From Candidatus Omnitrophota bacterium (GTDB lineage Bacteria > Omnitrophota > Gorgyraeia > JAUYCX01): 64,000 bases of DNA. Below are positions 7,486-16,555 of this stretch, one piece after another (position 1 is the first letter of the stretch; each line of letters starts with the position of its first letter). The stretch covers positions 1-64,000 of the forward strand of contig JAUYCX010000045.1 in the NCBI GenBank assembly GCA_030692045.1, given 5' to 3'. The notes beneath the pieces are model-generated. The model saw nothing but the letters and a program-made list of their open reading frames with translations. It did not search any database and was not told the origin of the DNA. The position numbers and the translations under genes are program-made.

Positions 7486-8256
7486 TTATTCAATAGAGCA
7501 TCTTAAGGAAACATTCACAGTGATAGCAATTCTTCCGGCAATTAATGTTGTGGATGTGTCTGCTTCTCCTCTTGCCATAGAAGGAACAAATTGTTGCATC
7601 TGAGAATATACTGGCCGTGAGTATTCTAAATTGCTGCCAATCATTGTATATGCCTTTATGGCAACTCCCGAAGTTTTTGCAATTATCTCGGCATTTGAAA
7701 TAGCAGCCTTAACAGCCAGCGTCAAAGCGTTTCTCTTATCAGCTGAATCATCCTCTTTAAAGAATTCTATATTTTCTATGATATTTACGCCATTGTTTAA
7801 TGCTGTATCAATAACCAATCCCGCATCCTTGGATAAAATAATTGCATCGTTACTCTGTAATAACACTGTAAAATACTGCATTACCTTATATCCAATAATT
7901 TTCGGTAAGCGTCCTTGCCTTGTGGCATCGTGTTCGGGCTCTTTGACCAAAGAAACATTGTAATTAGGTGCCTTAATTAACATACCCTTTATGTTAAGAG
8001 ATTTCAAGGCCTCAATTATTTCTTTAATTGTTGCTGCATTTTCTTCTCGACCCAAATCAATTGTTTCTCTCATAGTCTCAACACCTAAATACACTCTTGC
8101 CCTATCTGGCTCAATCCATACCTTGGCTTCTCCAGTTGTAGAAATTTCTCTTACATCTTGTTTTTTCTCCTCGGCATTGGCTAAAGAGTAAACTTTGCCT
8201 AAGCTTATCACAAAGAACAAGGCTAAACTTAAAATTATTAATGAAAATTTTCTCAT
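7486..8256 (-). CDS. SIMPL (DUF541) domain protein, exported
   Basis: The 256-residue protein has a signal peptide (MRKFSLIILSLALFFVISL, likely cleaved near residue 25-29). The SIMPL domain follows, with the typical ISTTGEAKVWIEPDRARVYL opening and a C-terminal IAITVNVSLRCSIE strand. SIMPL proteins form periplasmic oligomers of unclear function, some linked to oxidative stress. A strong GGGGG purine run precedes the ATG. It sits between rph and rdgB with short gaps, so co-transcription is likely. Nothing in this context fixes its role. Confidence 0.85.
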   Translation of the reverse strand: MRKFSLIILSLALFFVISLGKVYSLANAEEKKQDVREISTTGEAKVWIEPDRARVYLGVETMRETIDLGREENAATIKEIIEALKSLNIKGMLIKAPNYNVSLVKEPEHDATRQGRLPKIIGYKVMQYFTVLLQSNDAIILSKDAGLVIDTALNNGVNIIENIEFFKEDDSADKRNALTLAVKAAISNAEIIAKTSGVAIKAYTMIGSNLEYSRPVYSQMQQFVPSMARGEADTSTTLIAGRIAITVNVSLRCSIE

Positions 8257-8279
8257 CTTTTCCCCCTTTCTAAGATTGT

Positions 8280-8993
8280 TTATAAAATATCCTTTAAGAG
8301 ATTCCTTTGCATATCAATCAATTCTCCAATACCTTTTTTTGCCAATTCTAAAAGTTTATCCATCTGCTCTTTGCTAAAAGCATTTTTCTCAGAGGTGCCT
8401 TGCACCTCGATAAATTTGCCATCGCCTGTCATCACAACATTCATATCTACATCCGCTTTAGAATCTTCCTCGTAGGTTAAATCCAAAAGTAAATTTCCGC
8501 CAAGTATTCCTACGCTGGTTGCAACTACAAAATCTTTAATAGAAATTTTTTGTATTAGCCCATCTTTTTTAATTTTATTTAAGGCATCCGCTAAGGCAAT
8601 GAAACTTCCGGTAATAGAAGCAGTGCGAGTTCCTCCATCTGCCTGAATAACATCACAGTCAATCCAAATAGTGCGCTCACCTAAAGATGACATTTCTGTA
8701 ACTGCACGCAAAGACCTGCCTATTAAACGCTGGATTTCATAAGTTCGGCCTGAGTCCTTTCTACGTTGAATGCGCATTTGACAGGAGCGCGGAAGCATGC
8801 CATATTCTGCAGTGACCCAGCCTGTGCCGCTGCCTTTTAAAAATGAAGGCACAGACTCTTCAACCGAAGCAGTGCAAATAACCCGAGTATTACCCAATTC
8901 AATTAGACAGGAACCCTCTGCAAATTTCATATAGTTTCTTTGGATATTTACCCGACGCAATTTATCCGCTGACCTGCCATCTTGTCTTATCAT
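8280..8993 (-). CDS. rph: Ribonuclease PH
   Basis: The protein is about 237 residues from the chosen start and begins [20 protein letters not shown]. It has [14 protein letters not shown], the phosphate-binding [20 protein letters not shown] region and [19 protein letters not shown], all diagnostic of RNase PH. It trims tRNA 3' ends by phosphorolysis. An upstream in-frame ATG at 9008 exists, but GGGAG lies 8 nt before the ATG at 8993 and homologs start with M-R-x-D-G-R, so 8993 is preferred. It still overlaps the fumarase beta gene by 32 bp. rph-rdgB proximity is common in bacteria. This matters here because three of the four tRNAs lack an encoded CCA. Confidence 0.95.
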   Translation of the reverse strand: MIRQDGRSADKLRRVNIQRNYMKFAEGSCLIELGNTRVICTASVEESVPSFLKGSGTGWVTAEYGMLPRSCQMRIQRRKDSGRTYEIQRLIGRSLRAVTEMSSLGERTIWIDCDVIQADGGTRTASITGSFIALADALNKIKKDGLIQKISIKDFVVATSVGILGGNLLLDLTYEEDSKADVDMNVVMTGDGKFIEVQGTSEKNAFSKEQMDKLLELAKKGIGELIDMQRNLLKDIL

Positions 8994-9507
8994 AGATATC
9001 TCTCCCATTTTTATCTACTGCCACGATAACTGGAAAATCCTTTACCTCTAATTTATAAATTGCCTCTGGGCCTAAATCTTTAAAAGCAATGGGGGTAACT
9101 TTTTTGACTTTTTGGGATAATAATGCGCCGCAACCTGCGTAAGTTAAAAAATCTACTGCCTTGTATTTTTTTATGGCAGAAACCACCTCTTTAGAACGCC
9201 TGCCCTTGCCAATCATGCCTTTTAGGCCTGCTTTAAGTAAAGTAGGTGTAAAACTATCCATTCTGGAAGATGTGGTTGGGCCGCAGGAACCAATGGATTT
9301 ACCTTTAGGAGTTTTAGTTGGACCGCAGTAATAAATAATTTGGCCTCTTAAATCAAATGGCAATTTATTTTTCTTAATAATTGCATCTACAAGGCGCTTG
9401 TGCGCCTGGTCGCGGGCAGTGTAAATTGTGCCGCTTAAAAGCAGCTCATCTCCTGCCTTAAAAGTTCTAACTTTATCTTTTGTCAATGGCGTATCTATCT
9501 TCTCCAT
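8962..9507 (-). CDS. fumB: Fumarate hydratase class I, beta subunit
   Basis: The 181-residue protein matches the C-terminal (beta) half of class I iron-sulfur fumarase/tartrate dehydratase. It has [20 protein letters not shown], then [20 protein letters not shown] with TSSRMD, and [15 protein letters not shown]. The beta subunit contributes substrate-binding residues while the alpha subunit holds the [4Fe-4S] cluster. The enzyme interconverts fumarate and malate. The alpha subunit is encoded 164 bp upstream, separated by an odd A/T-rich inverted repeat. The symbol is used loosely, since E. coli FumB is a single-chain enzyme. Confidence 0.93.
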   Translation of the reverse strand: MEKIDTPLTKDKVRTFKAGDELLLSGTIYTARDQAHKRLVDAIIKKNKLPFDLRGQIIYYCGPTKTPKGKSIGSCGPTTSSRMDSFTPTLLKAGLKGMIGKGRRSKEVVSAIKKYKAVDFLTYAGCGALLSQKVKKVTPIAFKDLGPEAIYKLEVKDFPVIVAVDKNGRDIYDKTRWQVSG

Positions 9508-9524
9508 ATTGCTTTCTACTTTTA

Positions 9525-9656
9525 AACCCTAAATACTAAACTCTAAACCCCAAATAAACTCAAAATTCAAAACACAAAATCCAAGACTAGTTTTGGGTTT
9601 TGGAAATTTGGGTTTTGGATTTGTTTAGTGTTTAGGGTTTTGAGTTTAGAGTTTAA
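9525..9656. repeat. Long imperfect inverted repeat of telomere-like AAACCCTAAA units
   Basis: The left arm runs AAACCCTAAATACTAAACTC, then TAAACCCCAAATAAACTCAA. The right arm runs TTGGGTTTTGG, GGATTTGTTTAGTGTTTAGG and GTTTTGAGTTTAGAGTTTAA. The two arms of about 60 bp are imperfect reverse complements made of degenerate (T/A)AAACCC/GGGTTT(A/T) units. They fill the gap between the two fumarase subunit genes. Read from the minus strand this would be a long hairpin within one operon. Confidence 0.75.
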
Positions 9657-9671
9657 CATCATTTTCAAATT

Positions 9672-10526
9672 CTATATAGTCTTTGTCGCGCTTCTTAAGG
9701 CATGACAGCTAATATTTACCGCAACAGGCAATCCTGCAATATGAGTGGGATAGGTTTCGATATTCACTGCTAATGCTGTAGTTTTTCCTCCCAAACCCAT
9801 TGGACCGATGCTTAGTTTATTTATTGCCTTCAATGAATCTAGTTCTAACTTACGTGTTCCGGATAACCGGGTAACCGGATAACCGGGTAACCGGATTAAT
9901 TTCTTTAGCAGAGCTTTCTTTGCCAAATACATCGCATAATCCGCTGTCCCGCCAATTCCTACTCCCACCACAAACGGCGGACAGGCATCTGGTCCAGCGG
10001 CTTTAACCGCCTCAATAATAAACTTTTTAATCTCATCGAGAGAAACCGTGGGATTAAACATCTTCAGCTGGCTTTTATTCTCGCAGCCAAAGCCTTTAGG
10101 TAAAACTGTTAATTTTAATTTATTTCCTTTGACTATATCGATATGAATTACTGCCGGAGAATATTTGGATTTGCCTCGAAATAAAGGGTCAGCAATTATA
10201 GAATTTCTTAAAGATGCTTTTTTATATCCTATTTCAATGCCTTTATTTATTGCTCTCTTTAAATCGCCGATTATTCTTACATTTTGTCCAATTTCCACAA
10301 AAACACAAGGCAAACCTGTATCCTGACAAATCGCTAATCTTTCTTTTCTGGCAATTGCCGCGTTATCGATAATTGCCTTAAGCATTCTTTTGGCTTTGGA
10401 ATTTGTCTCTTTGCGATAAGCACTCTTTAAAGCTGACAAAACATCTCTACGCAAACTAAAATTCGCCTCTGCGCAAAGTTGGCTGACGATTTTTGTAACG
10501 GTATTTGTATTTATAGTCCTAGCCAA
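9672..10526 (-). CDS. fumA: Fumarate hydratase class I, alpha subunit
   Basis: The 284-residue protein carries the iron-sulfur half of class I fumarase: AICQDTGLPCVFVEIG, GFGCENKSQLKMF and DACPPFVVGVGIGG provide the expected cluster cysteines. The C-terminus IGPMGLGGKTTALAVNIETY, then AGLPVAVNISCHALR, is diagnostic. The variable loop between AKKALLKK and KLELDSL contains LIRLPGYPVTRLSGTR, encoded by a 16-bp tandem repeat (9859-9896), where homologs usually have a short GE.N.D.E-type segment. The frame is kept, so the enzyme is probably functional. The partner subunit is encoded downstream. Confidence 0.93.
   Translation of the reverse strand: MARTINTNTVTKIVSQLCAEANFSLRRDVLSALKSAYRKETNSKAKRMLKAIIDNAAIARKERLAICQDTGLPCVFVEIGQNVRIIGDLKRAINKGIEIGYKKASLRNSIIADPLFRGKSKYSPAVIHIDIVKGNKLKLTVLPKGFGCENKSQLKMFNPTVSLDEIKKFIIEAVKAAGPDACPPFVVGVGIGGTADYAMYLAKKALLKKLIRLPGYPVTRLSGTRKLELDSLKAINKLSIGPMGLGGKTTALAVNIETYPTHIAGLPVAVNISCHALRSATKTI
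9859..9896. repeat. 16-bp tandem repeat inside the fumarase alpha gene
   Basis: CCGGATAACCGGGTAA occurs twice in a row, followed by CCGGAT. The unit is not a multiple of three, yet the total insertion keeps the reading frame and encodes a loop rich in Pro, Gly and Arg. The CCGG-rich repeat stands out from the local AT-rich sequence. Confidence 0.9.
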
Positions 10527-10573
10527 ATCATTGCTCCTCTTTAAACTGCTCTTTTACTTCCGGGAGGTTGAAG

Positions 10574-10936
10574 TCATTTCACGAAAAAATAAAATATGAT
10601 CGCCAGAACAAGCGGAACCCCAATTATAAGACCCAAACCCAATAGAATACCTAGTATTATATTTTTTGGTTTAGTTATCTTTCTATCTACTTCTTCAGGA
10701 TTAAGATGACGGTCTTTTAAAGGAATTAATACAAGAAGTCCAATTATACCTAATATGCCAAAAAGACCAAAATATCCAGAATGCCCTTTAGCTTTAGCAT
10801 AGTATGCTAGTCCAATTATCAACAACACAGTACCCAGAAGTGCAATTAGCGGATTAATGAACAAGAAAATTGATTGAATCAAAATCCCAGGAACTCCAAA
10901 AGCTAAACTTTTATTGTTTAATTCTTTTATCATCAT
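10574..10936 (-). CDS. Small multi-pass membrane protein of unknown function
   Basis: The 120-residue protein has about four hydrophobic segments (roughly 12-30, 33-46, 53-71 and 92-118), separated by short polar loops such as AKAKGHSGYFG and KDRHLNPEEVDRKI. I do not recognise the family; the central part resembles small Gly-rich membrane proteins annotated only as hypothetical. It lies between queF and the fumarase genes on the same strand, with short gaps, and could be a passenger in that operon. Confidence 0.65.
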   Translation of the reverse strand: MMIKELNNKSLAFGVPGILIQSIFLFINPLIALLGTVLLIIGLAYYAKAKGHSGYFGLFGILGIIGLLVLIPLKDRHLNPEEVDRKITKPKNIILGILLGLGLIIGVPLVLAIIFYFFVK

Positions 10937-10955
10937 ACCCTCCTCTCCGCTATCT

Positions 10956-11348
10956 TCATCTTTCTTTATACATTACAGATACCATCGTTTTTATTCCGCC
11001 GCGCACATTCATTTCTACTTCTATTCGTGCAAAGCGCGGCTTGCAGGCTTTCACAAAATCATCCAATATCTTATTTGCTAAGTGCTCATGAAAAATTCCC
11101 ACATTGCGATAGGAAGTTAAATAGAGTTTAAATGATTTTAACTCCAGGCAAAATTTATGGGGAATATATTGTATTTTAATTCTAGCAAAATCTGGAAGGC
11201 CTGTTTTTGGACAAATGCAAGTAAACTCAGAGGTATCTAATGATACCAAATATTCTTTATGCGGATATTGATTTTGCCAAACCTCTATTTCTGGAGCTTT
11301 CAGTCTGCGTATATTTTCTTGCAGGCCTTCGTAAGAGGATTTTCTCAT
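10956..11348 (-). CDS. queF: NADPH-dependent 7-cyano-7-deazaguanine reductase
   Basis: The 130-residue protein is a type I (single-domain) QueF. It has FTCICPKTGLPDFA with the catalytic Cys46, the E69-L-K-S-F-K motif that binds NADPH in this family, and FHEH at 86-89. It reduces preQ0 to preQ1, the last step before insertion of the base into tRNA. The gene overlaps queE by 4 bp (ATGA-type) and ends the queD-queC-queE-queF series. No preQ1 riboswitch-like hairpin was noticed upstream. Confidence 0.95.
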   Translation of the reverse strand: MRKSSYEGLQENIRRLKAPEIEVWQNQYPHKEYLVSLDTSEFTCICPKTGLPDFARIKIQYIPHKFCLELKSFKLYLTSYRNVGIFHEHLANKILDDFVKACKPRFARIEVEMNVRGGIKTMVSVMYKER

Positions 11349-12025
11349 TTTACTCCTACAATTTTATGAAGTTGTGGTATAGCTCTTACATCACAAAGAT
11401 AGTCTTTACTATATCTTTTAAACTCTTGCAATTTATCAGCTAAATCTCTTCCCAGCTCAGATGTATTGGGCTGTAAAACAAAAGTTATCTTGGAATTTAT
11501 ATTTGAGACTAAATCCACAGCCTTTTTAAAATCATCCAATGTGGTATTGATACAAATTATCGCTTTAACAAAAGTATCTCTGTCCTTTGATATTTTCAAA
11601 AATTCTGCGTGCTCTTTCCAAAAGGGTCTTTGTTTTGTGGAGCTGGGGAGCTTTATATCCATAGAAATGATATCCACATAATCTATAATATCAAACAATT
11701 CATCGTGTAAAACACCATTGGTCTCAAGATAAACACTAAATCCTTCGGTTTTTAACTTAGGGAGAAATTCCAAAAGAAAATCCCTTTGTAATAATGGCTC
11801 TCCTCCAGTGATAGAAACAGTTTTAATTTCAGCCTCACCAATTGTTTCTTTTATTTTACCAATCAATTCAAAAGAGGTATATTCGCTAAAGGTATTCATT
11901 TTTGTGTCGCAGAATTCACAATTTAAATTACAGTCATAAAACCTAACAAAGCACTGCTCTTGGCCTATAAATTTTCCTTCCCCTTGAAAACTGACAAAGA
12001 TATCGTTGATTTTTGCTTTAGGCAT
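11345..12025 (-). CDS. queE: 7-carboxy-7-deazaguanine synthase (radical SAM)
   Basis: The 226-residue protein has the radical SAM cluster motif C32-x3-C36-x2-C39 (DCNLNCEFCDTK), preceded by the family-typical FVSFQGEGKFIG with F/Q/G/E/G spacing. SITGGEPLLQ (71-80) binds SAM. It converts carboxytetrahydropterin to carboxydeazaguanine. It overlaps queC by 8 bp and queF by 4 bp. Confidence 0.95.
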   Translation of the reverse strand: MPKAKINDIFVSFQGEGKFIGQEQCFVRFYDCNLNCEFCDTKMNTFSEYTSFELIGKIKETIGEAEIKTVSITGGEPLLQRDFLLEFLPKLKTEGFSVYLETNGVLHDELFDIIDYVDIISMDIKLPSSTKQRPFWKEHAEFLKISKDRDTFVKAIICINTTLDDFKKAVDLVSNINSKITFVLQPNTSELGRDLADKLQEFKRYSKDYLCDVRAIPQLHKIVGVK

Positions 12026-12683
12026 AATTCACCTTTGAAAGAGGGTCTTTAATTTTTGCTTTTAAAAAACCCTTTGCACGCAGTTTACAACTATCACAAG
12101 TTCCGCAAGGTCGAGAGTCCCCTTTATAACAAGACCAAGTCAATTCCAAGGGTACCCTTAACTTTACGGCCAACAAAATAATTTCTTTTTTACTTTTGTT
12201 TATTAAAGGAGTTTGTATAATTATGGACTTACTTTCTTGGCCAACCTTTGTGGCTAATTTGCTGAGCTTATTAAAAACTTTATAGTAAATCGGACGACAA
12301 TCTGGATAGCCTGAAAAATCAACTGCATTTGCTCCCATAAAAATTGCCTGGGCTTTAGCTGCCTCTGCAAACGATAAGGCAAAACTTAAAAATATAGTAT
12401 TTCTTGCCGGGACATAAGTATTAGGAATACCTGATTTGGTTATCTTAGGAATAGAAATATTTCTATCTAAAAGCGCTGAACCCTTCCAAGGTAAATTAAA
12501 TTTTATAATTTTAAATTGTGAATTTGATAGATTAGCAATTCTTTTGGCAAAAGAGATTTCTTTTTTGTGCCTTTGCCCATAGTCAAAAATAAGGCAAAGG
12601 CACTTATATCCTCTTTTTTTCGCTAAATAAAGAGTAGTTGAGGAGTCTAAGCCGCCGGAAAGTAAAACTATCGCTCTTTTCAT
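12018..12683 (-). CDS. queC: 7-cyano-7-deazaguanine synthase
   Basis: The 221-residue protein has the PP-loop SGGLDSS (9-15) and the C-terminal zinc site formed by WSCYKGDSRPCGTCDSC. It makes preQ0 from carboxydeazaguanine with ammonia and ATP. FMGANAVDFSGYPDCRP in the middle matches the substrate region of the family. Overlaps of a few bases with queD and queE show tight operon packing. Confidence 0.95.
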   Translation of the reverse strand: MKRAIVLLSGGLDSSTTLYLAKKRGYKCLCLIFDYGQRHKKEISFAKRIANLSNSQFKIIKFNLPWKGSALLDRNISIPKITKSGIPNTYVPARNTIFLSFALSFAEAAKAQAIFMGANAVDFSGYPDCRPIYYKVFNKLSKLATKVGQESKSIIIQTPLINKSKKEIILLAVKLRVPLELTWSCYKGDSRPCGTCDSCKLRAKGFLKAKIKDPLSKVNYA

Positions 12684-13045
12684 TTCTTAGAATAAGTAGC
12701 TGCGGCGCTGTCAGATTCCCAAACCGTAACACTTTCTAATTTAAGCTTGAGGGAAGATGAATTAAATTTATCAAAGATATATTTTGCAATATTTTCAGAG
12801 GTAGGGTTATGCTTTTTAAAATAGGCTAAATCATTTAAATAGCTATGGTCTAAATCTTTTAAAATGTTATTAAGCCTTTCTTTCAATTCTTTAAAATCAG
12901 AAGTCATTCCTAATTTATCTAATTTAGAGCCACAAACCATAAGCTCTACCTTCCAGTTATGTCCGTGAAGTGCTTCGCATTTGCCTTTGTAGCCGCGCAA
13001 TCTATGCGCAGAAGAAAATTCAGACTTTACTGTTAAATTATACAC
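12680..13045 (-). CDS. queD: 6-carboxy-5,6,7,8-tetrahydropterin synthase
   Basis: The 121-residue protein has the zinc ligands H14, H27 and H29 (SSAHRLRG and ALHGHNW) and the catalytic Cys23, plus LDHSYLND near 65-72. It performs the first queuosine-specific step from dihydroneopterin triphosphate. It follows murI with an 8-bp overlap and begins the queuosine block. Confidence 0.95.
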   Translation of the reverse strand: MYNLTVKSEFSSAHRLRGYKGKCEALHGHNWKVELMVCGSKLDKLGMTSDFKELKERLNNILKDLDHSYLNDLAYFKKHNPTSENIAKYIFDKFNSSSLKLKLESVTVWESDSAAATYSKK

Positions 13046-13835
13046 TTTGAATCTTCCTTACATTCTTCAAGGAGTAACCTAAAAACCTTTTAGCTAATTC
13101 CTTAAATTTATTCGGCTCATCGCTAACCCAGAAATTATAGTATGGCTTGCCATTACTTTTTGCCTTACTTAAACCTTCCTCCAAAATAACCTGCTTAACC
13201 TCTGCGGCAACAAGCTTTGCAGAATCTATCAATCTAACATCCCTGCCCATTGCCTTTTTGATTAAAGATTTAAGCAAAGGATAATGAGTGCAACCTAAAA
13301 TCAGAGTATCTACTCTTGCTTCTTCTAAAGGTTTAAGATACTTTAACACAATATCAAAGGCAATTTTTTGTTTAAGCCAACCCTCTTCAACCAGCGGAAC
13401 AAATAAAGGACAGGCCAACGCAAATACAGAAATTGAGCTATCAATGCGTTTTATTTCATTAGTATATGCCAGACTATTTATGGTGGCAGATGTGGCAATT
13501 ACGCCTACACGTTTATTTTTTGTGGCGTAAACTGCCTCTTTTACGCCCGCAGATATAACTCCCATAATCGGAATTTTAAAATGACGTTTTAAAGTAGTAA
13601 GGGCAATGCTCGACGATGTATTGCAAGCTACAACTATAAGCTTAACCTCCTGCCTTAATAAAAATAAAATATTTTCCAGAGAGAATCTGATGATAGTTTC
13701 TTTTGACTTTGTGCCATATGGAACACGGGCTGTGTCACCAAAATAGATTATGTCTTCATTTGGCAGCTGGCGCATCAACTCCTTAACTACGGTCAATCCC
13801 CCAACACCGGAATCAAAAACACCTATTGCTTTCAT
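13038..13835 (-). CDS. murI: Glutamate racemase
   Basis: The 265-residue protein starts MKAIGVFDSGVGGLTVVKEL. Its two catalytic cysteines are in VACNTSS (about 70-76) and ILGCTHYPLL (about 182-191), with FGDTARVPYG in between. It supplies D-glutamate for peptidoglycan. It directly follows an amidase lipoprotein gene (5-bp gap), so wall synthesis and wall remodelling genes are adjacent. Confidence 0.95.
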   Translation of the reverse strand: MKAIGVFDSGVGGLTVVKELMRQLPNEDIIYFGDTARVPYGTKSKETIIRFSLENILFLLRQEVKLIVVACNTSSSIALTTLKRHFKIPIMGVISAGVKEAVYATKNKRVGVIATSATINSLAYTNEIKRIDSSISVFALACPLFVPLVEEGWLKQKIAFDIVLKYLKPLEEARVDTLILGCTHYPLLKSLIKKAMGRDVRLIDSAKLVAAEVKQVILEEGLSKAKSNGKPYYNFWVSDEPNKFKELAKRFLGYSLKNVRKIQSV

Positions 13836-13840
13836 CCTAA

Positions 13841-14920
13841 TTATCTCTCATGCAATTTTCTACTCTTCTGGAAATTTAACAGCCCCTGAGCAAGAGATTC
13901 TGCTAACTGCCGGCGATAAAAACTGTTTTTTAGATAGCGCTCCTCAACAGCGTTAGAGACAAATCCAATCTCTATAAGTATGGCAGGAATATGCGTGTTC
14001 TTCAAGACAAAAAAATTCGCGCTTTTTATGCCTCGATTTTTTAAACTTAATTCTCTGGCAGTTGATGAGGAAATGCATTGAGCCAAGCCCAAAGCCCAAG
14101 CGCGATTCTGGGTATAAATCATATCCAATAAAATTTCCCTAACAGTTCTAGAAGATCTATTCATTGCCAAATTCTTAAAAAGATAATCAAAATCCCCTGA
14201 ATTCGCCAATTTATTTATAACGGAATCTGTAAACTCCCTCAAACAATAAATCTCAAAACCCTGAATTCTTCTGGCGCGGCTAGAATTTACATGAATGCTT
14301 ATAAATAAATCTGCTTTAGATGTGTTGGCAATTTTAGAGCGCCTGGCTAAAGAAATAAATCTGTCGCTTTCTCGAGTCATAACTACCTCTATACCCTGTG
14401 CCTCTAATTCATCTTTTAATCTTCTGACAATATCCAAGGTAATATCCTTTTCTCTTAAGCCATATCTGCCTATGGCACCTGGGTCTTTGCCGCCGTGTCC
14501 AGCATCAATTACAACCCTATTTATGGGGATTATGGGAATGTAAGAAACTTCTTTTGAGGGCGCTATCTTAATTAACTTAGCAATTACCTCTTGCCTAAAA
14601 CCTGTTGGCACAACCACAATTCCCTTATAAAGAATGGGAACAGACTTAATTTCAATTGCTTTCTCATTTATTTGAGCTGTTGATGCGCCAACTTGTACTC
14701 TGGCTCGCAGGTTATCCTTCTTTAAATCCACTGTTTGAGCAAAACTATCCCACTGCCAATCTATGCCTTTTAAATCGCAGAGATTTTTTAAGGGAATATA
14801 AATTTTTCCAGAAATATTAAAGGTTGGAAGAATAGCTTCTTCGCGCGGCAAAGTCGCGCATCCGGCAGTAAATATTAAAATTATTAAAATAAAAAAACTG
14901 AAAAATTTTTTAATAATCAT
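13841..14920 (-). CDS. N-acetylmuramoyl-L-alanine amidase, lipoprotein
   Basis: The 359-residue protein has a lipobox at IFTAGC (C21). A copper-amine-oxidase-N-like domain (about 40-120, with SGKIYIPLKNLCDLKGIDWQ) precedes an Amidase_3 domain from VVIDAGHGGKDPGAIG onward. The zinc ligands H, E, H and the catalytic E lie in AGHGG, the REKDI region, ISIHVNSS and LIEIGFVSN. It should cut the amide bond between MurNAc and the peptide stem in the periplasm. It overlaps the secretin gene by 4 bp, suggesting wall opening to seat the secretion machine. Confidence 0.93.
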   Translation of the reverse strand: MIIKKFFSFFILIILIFTAGCATLPREEAILPTFNISGKIYIPLKNLCDLKGIDWQWDSFAQTVDLKKDNLRARVQVGASTAQINEKAIEIKSVPILYKGIVVVPTGFRQEVIAKLIKIAPSKEVSYIPIIPINRVVIDAGHGGKDPGAIGRYGLREKDITLDIVRRLKDELEAQGIEVVMTRESDRFISLARRSKIANTSKADLFISIHVNSSRARRIQGFEIYCLREFTDSVINKLANSGDFDYLFKNLAMNRSSRTVREILLDMIYTQNRAWALGLAQCISSSTARELSLKNRGIKSANFFVLKNTHIPAILIEIGFVSNAVEERYLKNSFYRRQLAESLAQGLLNFQKSRKLHER

Positions 14921-16533
14921 TCACTAATTTTTGCTGATTCTAATGCTTGGTTAGTACTATTATCTCCGTAAGTTATATGAGGTGTTAAAAAGATTACCAG
15001 TTCAGATTTCCTAACCAGCTTATCCTTACTTCTAAAGGCAAGTCCCACAAGTGGTATATCTCCTAACAAAGGTACCTTTTTAACTGTTTCAATAAGTTCG
15101 TCCTTAATTAAACCGCCAATTACAATTGTTACACCGTCCTTAACCATTACGCTTGTTTCAGCTTGTGAAGTTTCTACAATTGGAATTTTGTTATTTTGGC
15201 TTGTGGTTAAATAACTGGTTACAGAACTTACCTCAGGCTTTATCTTCATGGTAATAAAATTATCTTTGTTGATGGTAGGTGTTACATAGAGCTTTACACC
15301 CACATCAATAAAATTAACTGCCTCGGCGGTTGTGGTGGGACCCGAAGCAGGGGTAGTGGTAGTAGTTGTAACATAGGGTTCAGTTGAGCCAACAAGAATT
15401 TTTGCCTCCTCATTGTTTAAAGCAGTTATACGAGGGCTGGAAAGAGTATTGGTGGTACCGACCTCTTCAAGGGCTTCCACCAAAGCAGTATATTTATCCT
15501 CAGCAAGTGTGCCAATACTAATTTTTCCTTTTTTGTCAGTTGTAGTTAAAACGCTAAAACTATTCTGAACTGTTAAATCCCCATATTTGGCAATAATTCC
15601 CTCCCAATCAACACCCATTCTATACTGGTCGCTTAAGACGATTTTTACTATCTTTGCTTCAATTAAAACCTCGCGATGTTTTTCATCAAAGGCAGACACG
15701 ATTCTTTCAATTTCCGCCATTTTTGTGGGCGTATCTGTTGCAAACATCTTATTCGAACGAATATCAACTTTAAGCTTGCCCACATTTTTGGTTAACACCT
15801 CACTTATCTTCTTTTCCAAATCGTCTGCCTTGGCATAATTCAAATTAAAAATCTTGGTAACTATGGGAACATCTATTTCTTTTATGAAATTCTGCATTTT
15901 AATCAATCTGTCAGTTGTATCAATTAACACAGCGGTATTAGACTTTTCATCAGCTATCACCTTGCCAATAATACTTTTCATTTGAGTTAAAGAAGAAATT
16001 AAATCTATGGCATTGGCGTATTTTAAAGAGATTATTTTTGTTTCAGTCTTATCGCTAAATTTTTTTCCGTAGGTTAATTCATACTCTCTGTCAGTCATCA
16101 CTTTGATGATGTTGCCCTCTTGTTCAAAGGCTAATTCATTGGTTTCTAAAATTATTTTAAGCGCATCCCAAACATCCACCTCCTTTAAGAATATGGCAAC
16201 CTTGCCTTTGACATTTTTGCTAGCTACAATATTTAAGCCGCTTTTTCGGGAAATTAGTTTTAGCACATCCAAAATATCCATATCCCTTAACTCCAGAACA
16301 TCGATAATAATCTTTGGTCTTAAGGGAATTTCCACATAGGCAAGTACGTCTTTCTCTTCATCAATAACCGAGGGAACTTGCTTTGTTTTTTCTGCCTTAT
16401 CCAAAGCTTGGGAAATAATCAGTTCCAAATAATCCTCCTCTTGAGTTGCTTTTGGCTCTTGAGCAGACAAGTTAAGATTAAAACAATTAAAGAAAATAAA
16501 GACTGAACACGCAAAGAAAATTAAACTTTTCAT
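14917..16533 (-). CDS. Secretin, GspD/PilQ-like
   Basis: The 538-residue protein has a signal peptide ending near AQEPKA, an N-terminal STN/N-domain region (LELRDMDILDVLKLISRKSG, about 80-130), secretin_N repeats and a C-terminal secretin domain. That last domain is marked by VGSTEPYVTTTTTTP and the final TIVIGGLIKDELIETVKKVP, then LLGDIPLVGLAF. It forms the outer-membrane ring through which pseudopili or pili pass. It is somewhat shorter than classical GspD (around 650), with fewer N domains, closer to the compact secretins of environmental phyla. The gene lies next to GspC-like and ExeA-like genes. Confidence 0.92.
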   Translation of the reverse strand: MKSLIFFACSVFIFFNCFNLNLSAQEPKATQEEDYLELIISQALDKAEKTKQVPSVIDEEKDVLAYVEIPLRPKIIIDVLELRDMDILDVLKLISRKSGLNIVASKNVKGKVAIFLKEVDVWDALKIILETNELAFEQEGNIIKVMTDREYELTYGKKFSDKTETKIISLKYANAIDLISSLTQMKSIIGKVIADEKSNTAVLIDTTDRLIKMQNFIKEIDVPIVTKIFNLNYAKADDLEKKISEVLTKNVGKLKVDIRSNKMFATDTPTKMAEIERIVSAFDEKHREVLIEAKIVKIVLSDQYRMGVDWEGIIAKYGDLTVQNSFSVLTTTDKKGKISIGTLAEDKYTALVEALEEVGTTNTLSSPRITALNNEEAKILVGSTEPYVTTTTTTPASGPTTTAEAVNFIDVGVKLYVTPTINKDNFITMKIKPEVSSVTSYLTTSQNNKIPIVETSQAETSVMVKDGVTIVIGGLIKDELIETVKKVPLLGDIPLVGLAFRSKDKLVRKSELVIFLTPHITYGDNSTNQALESAKISE

Positions 16534-16555
16534 ATCTCATTCCTCCTGCGTAATA

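Noticed and set aside
12950-13060. preQ1 riboswitch before queD
   Set aside because: queD overlaps murI by 8 bp, leaving no leader, and no preQ1 aptamer-like hairpin with an A-rich tail was seen.
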